NCBI GenBank assembly: GCA_013399875.1
Contig: VXAZ01008167.1
Span: 2,942,534-3,006,533 of the forward strand
From: Gymnorhina tibicen
Taxonomy: Eukaryota > Chordata > Aves > Passeriformes > Artamidae
Length of the DNA: 64,000 nt
Direction of reading: 5' to 3'
Program-made: the position numbers and the translations under genes
Notes under the pieces: generated by a model
What the model was told of the DNA's origin: nothing
The model's database searches: none
The model's input: the letters and a program-made list of their open reading frames with translations, nothing else
Shown: piece after piece, positions 62,401 to 64,000 of the stretch
How positions within the stretch are numbered: the stretch's first letter is position 1
How the letters are laid out: every line of letters starts with the position of its first letter

Positions 62401-64000
62401 GTCTCTTCAATATATGCCAGCTATGGTGATCCCATTCATACCCAAACCCTAGCAAACATGCTGGAGAGCATTATGTTTTCCAGAAAGTTGCTTTATCAAA
62501 TGATAGCACAATTTTTTCACCAGGGCCTTCACAGGGAGGCATAGAAACAAACAAAAAAAAGAGATTGGAAGTATTTGACAATTCTGCTGGCACTACTGCT
62601 ACTGCCTTAATGGGAAACCAGTTGGATATAAGAATTAATAAAGAACTGGAAACATGTTAACACAGTTTTCCATACTCCCTGGATATTCCCATTCTCAACC
62701 CACATGTTCAGTCCCAGTTTGAAATTCCAGGGACTGTATTCAGCACGGGGAGAAAAGTCTGACCAGGGAGGCAAGGATAAAATAGCTTCCCTTCTTCATG
62801 CCTTCATTTAGACAATCCAGATTTGTGTTCCAAATGTACTTTTTGCTGTGGAAGTTGTAGCACAAAATTACATGTCTAAGAGACGGAAAAAAATCTGCCA
62901 CCAAGACCATGCAAGAGAGGAAATACTGACTTCGATAAATGGGAATTTTCTCATATTTGTGCTTTCAGCACTTTACTATGGTGAGTTCAGCATCATGGGA
63001 ACCTGTTTCAGCAAGTTCTATGCTTGGTGATATTATGTGTGTATAGGTGAAAGGTCAGAAAATTTTGGAAGATTTTAATTTTGTGCTGTTGTGGAAGCCA
63101 TCTAAGCCACTTCTGTACATTAAGATTCAGATTCTTTTATTTTTAATAAGTGTTTTCTTTGTTTTACTTGGACTGTTTATATATTAAAATACTTGTTAGA
63201 CTATGCAACCGAGCATAGTTCTGGAGCACCTTTTACCCAGTGTGAAATGATATTTAACAGCAAGGTTAATAATTTATTTAGTCATCCCAGAACATTCTGT
63301 GAGCTTGATTAAGGTAATATTCTGGAGACATCTTGCTTGCCTTCCTGAGTCATGGAGAGCTTCCTTCTAAACATGAAATGTGTTAGCTAAGTGTGCAGAA
63401 AAATAGAGGATAAAGCAAGAATCAAATACCAGGCTGCAGAAAAACTCTCCTTAACAAGTATATTATTTAAAAATGTAATATAAATTCATATATATATATC
63501 TGGGAAACAGTCTTACATATGCTTTATGCAGCACTCTAGACAGCAACTGTGAATAAGAGAGAGGGTATCAGAGCCCCTTGCCTGAGGTCTTATAAACAGG
63601 TAGAAGAACCATCCATTTTTTTCTTGCACTGATGAGCTACAAACATTGTAGTATTGATTTCCGTCAAGTGTCTGTGTGAAATCCTCTGACTGTGAATCCA
63701 ATTTAGTGAGGAAGTAAAAAAAAGCGCTGCTCCTTTGAGGACTGATCCTCTAACCAGTGCATTCCAAAGACAGTGAGAAAGCAAAGAGATCTGTTGCCAA
63801 ATTTGGCCACACCTGGAGGCCCAATGAGACTTTCAGATCTACCTGAACATTGCAGGAGTTTGCAGACCTGAAGTCCAGGCTCTCACGGCTTTTTGTCTGT
63901 GGACACTCTTCATTGCATGTTCCTCAGCCTTTCATGAGTATTGCAGAAACTATAACTTCCTACAGCCTCCAAAGCTTCTTTGTCAGAACACTTCTGTGGT
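56455..64000. other. Long stretch without recognised genes or transposons
   Basis: About 7.5 kb of AT-rich unique sequence. It has an A run at about 56615-56630, a short (TA)n at 63488-63499 and two exon-like blocks (plus 60670-60792, minus 63582-63689) described in findings. A GC-richer patch at 59290-59520 is open on both strands without a recognised domain. Confidence 0.5.

Overview
This window looks like ordinary avian nuclear DNA. The basis is seven dispersed fragments of CR1 LINEs, the dominant bird retrotransposon, and a set of short solo LTRs of types common in bird genomes. One of these is the ERVL-like LTR that ends in GTTAAACCACGACA. A passerine or another neoavian bird is the likeliest source, but that is inference from the LTR families. 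There are no bacterial-style operons, no CRISPR array, and no tRNA or rRNA gene that I could recognise. The sequence is AT-rich, and stretches of raised GC are mostly LTRs.

Layout. 1-299: end of a minus-strand LTR cut by the window edge. 986-1455: young minus-strand CR1 3' end. 4967-5285: much older plus-strand CR1 fragment. 5.3-13.9 kb: no recognisable element. 13863-14439: ERVL-like solo LTR. 24187-25387: second ERVL-like LTR, split by a different 634-bp LTR at 24671-25304. 28161-28332: the best candidate protein-coding exon (minus strand). 30001-30587 and 42136-42702: two more ERVL-like solo LTRs, the second with a perfect 5-bp target-site duplication (TSD). 35536-36060 (minus) and 43562-44077 (plus): two apparently related LTRs of another type. 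38298-39666: a minus-strand LTR holding the only assembly gap (665 N). 47.9-56.5 kb: CR1-rich segment with four CR1 pieces on both strands, one LTR (50821-51363), a 51-bp x3 minisatellite and an expanded TCTGC microsatellite. 56.5-64 kb: no recognisable repeat.

Interpretation. No complete gene is visible. The window is intergenic or lies in a long intron. The minus-strand exon-like blocks near 63.6, 44.9, 28.2, 23.0 and 12.7 kb could belong to one minus-strand gene. Their phases do not join directly, I could not name the protein, and chance exon-like ORFs are expected in 64 kb, so this stays a hypothesis. All ten LTRs appear without gag, pol or env sequence, which fits deletion of proviral interiors by LTR-LTR recombination. 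I found no convincing undescribed system. The most informative items are the nested LTR, the inverted LTR pairs, the gap-containing LTR with mismatched flanks, the candidate exon, and a few perfect palindromes in single-copy DNA.
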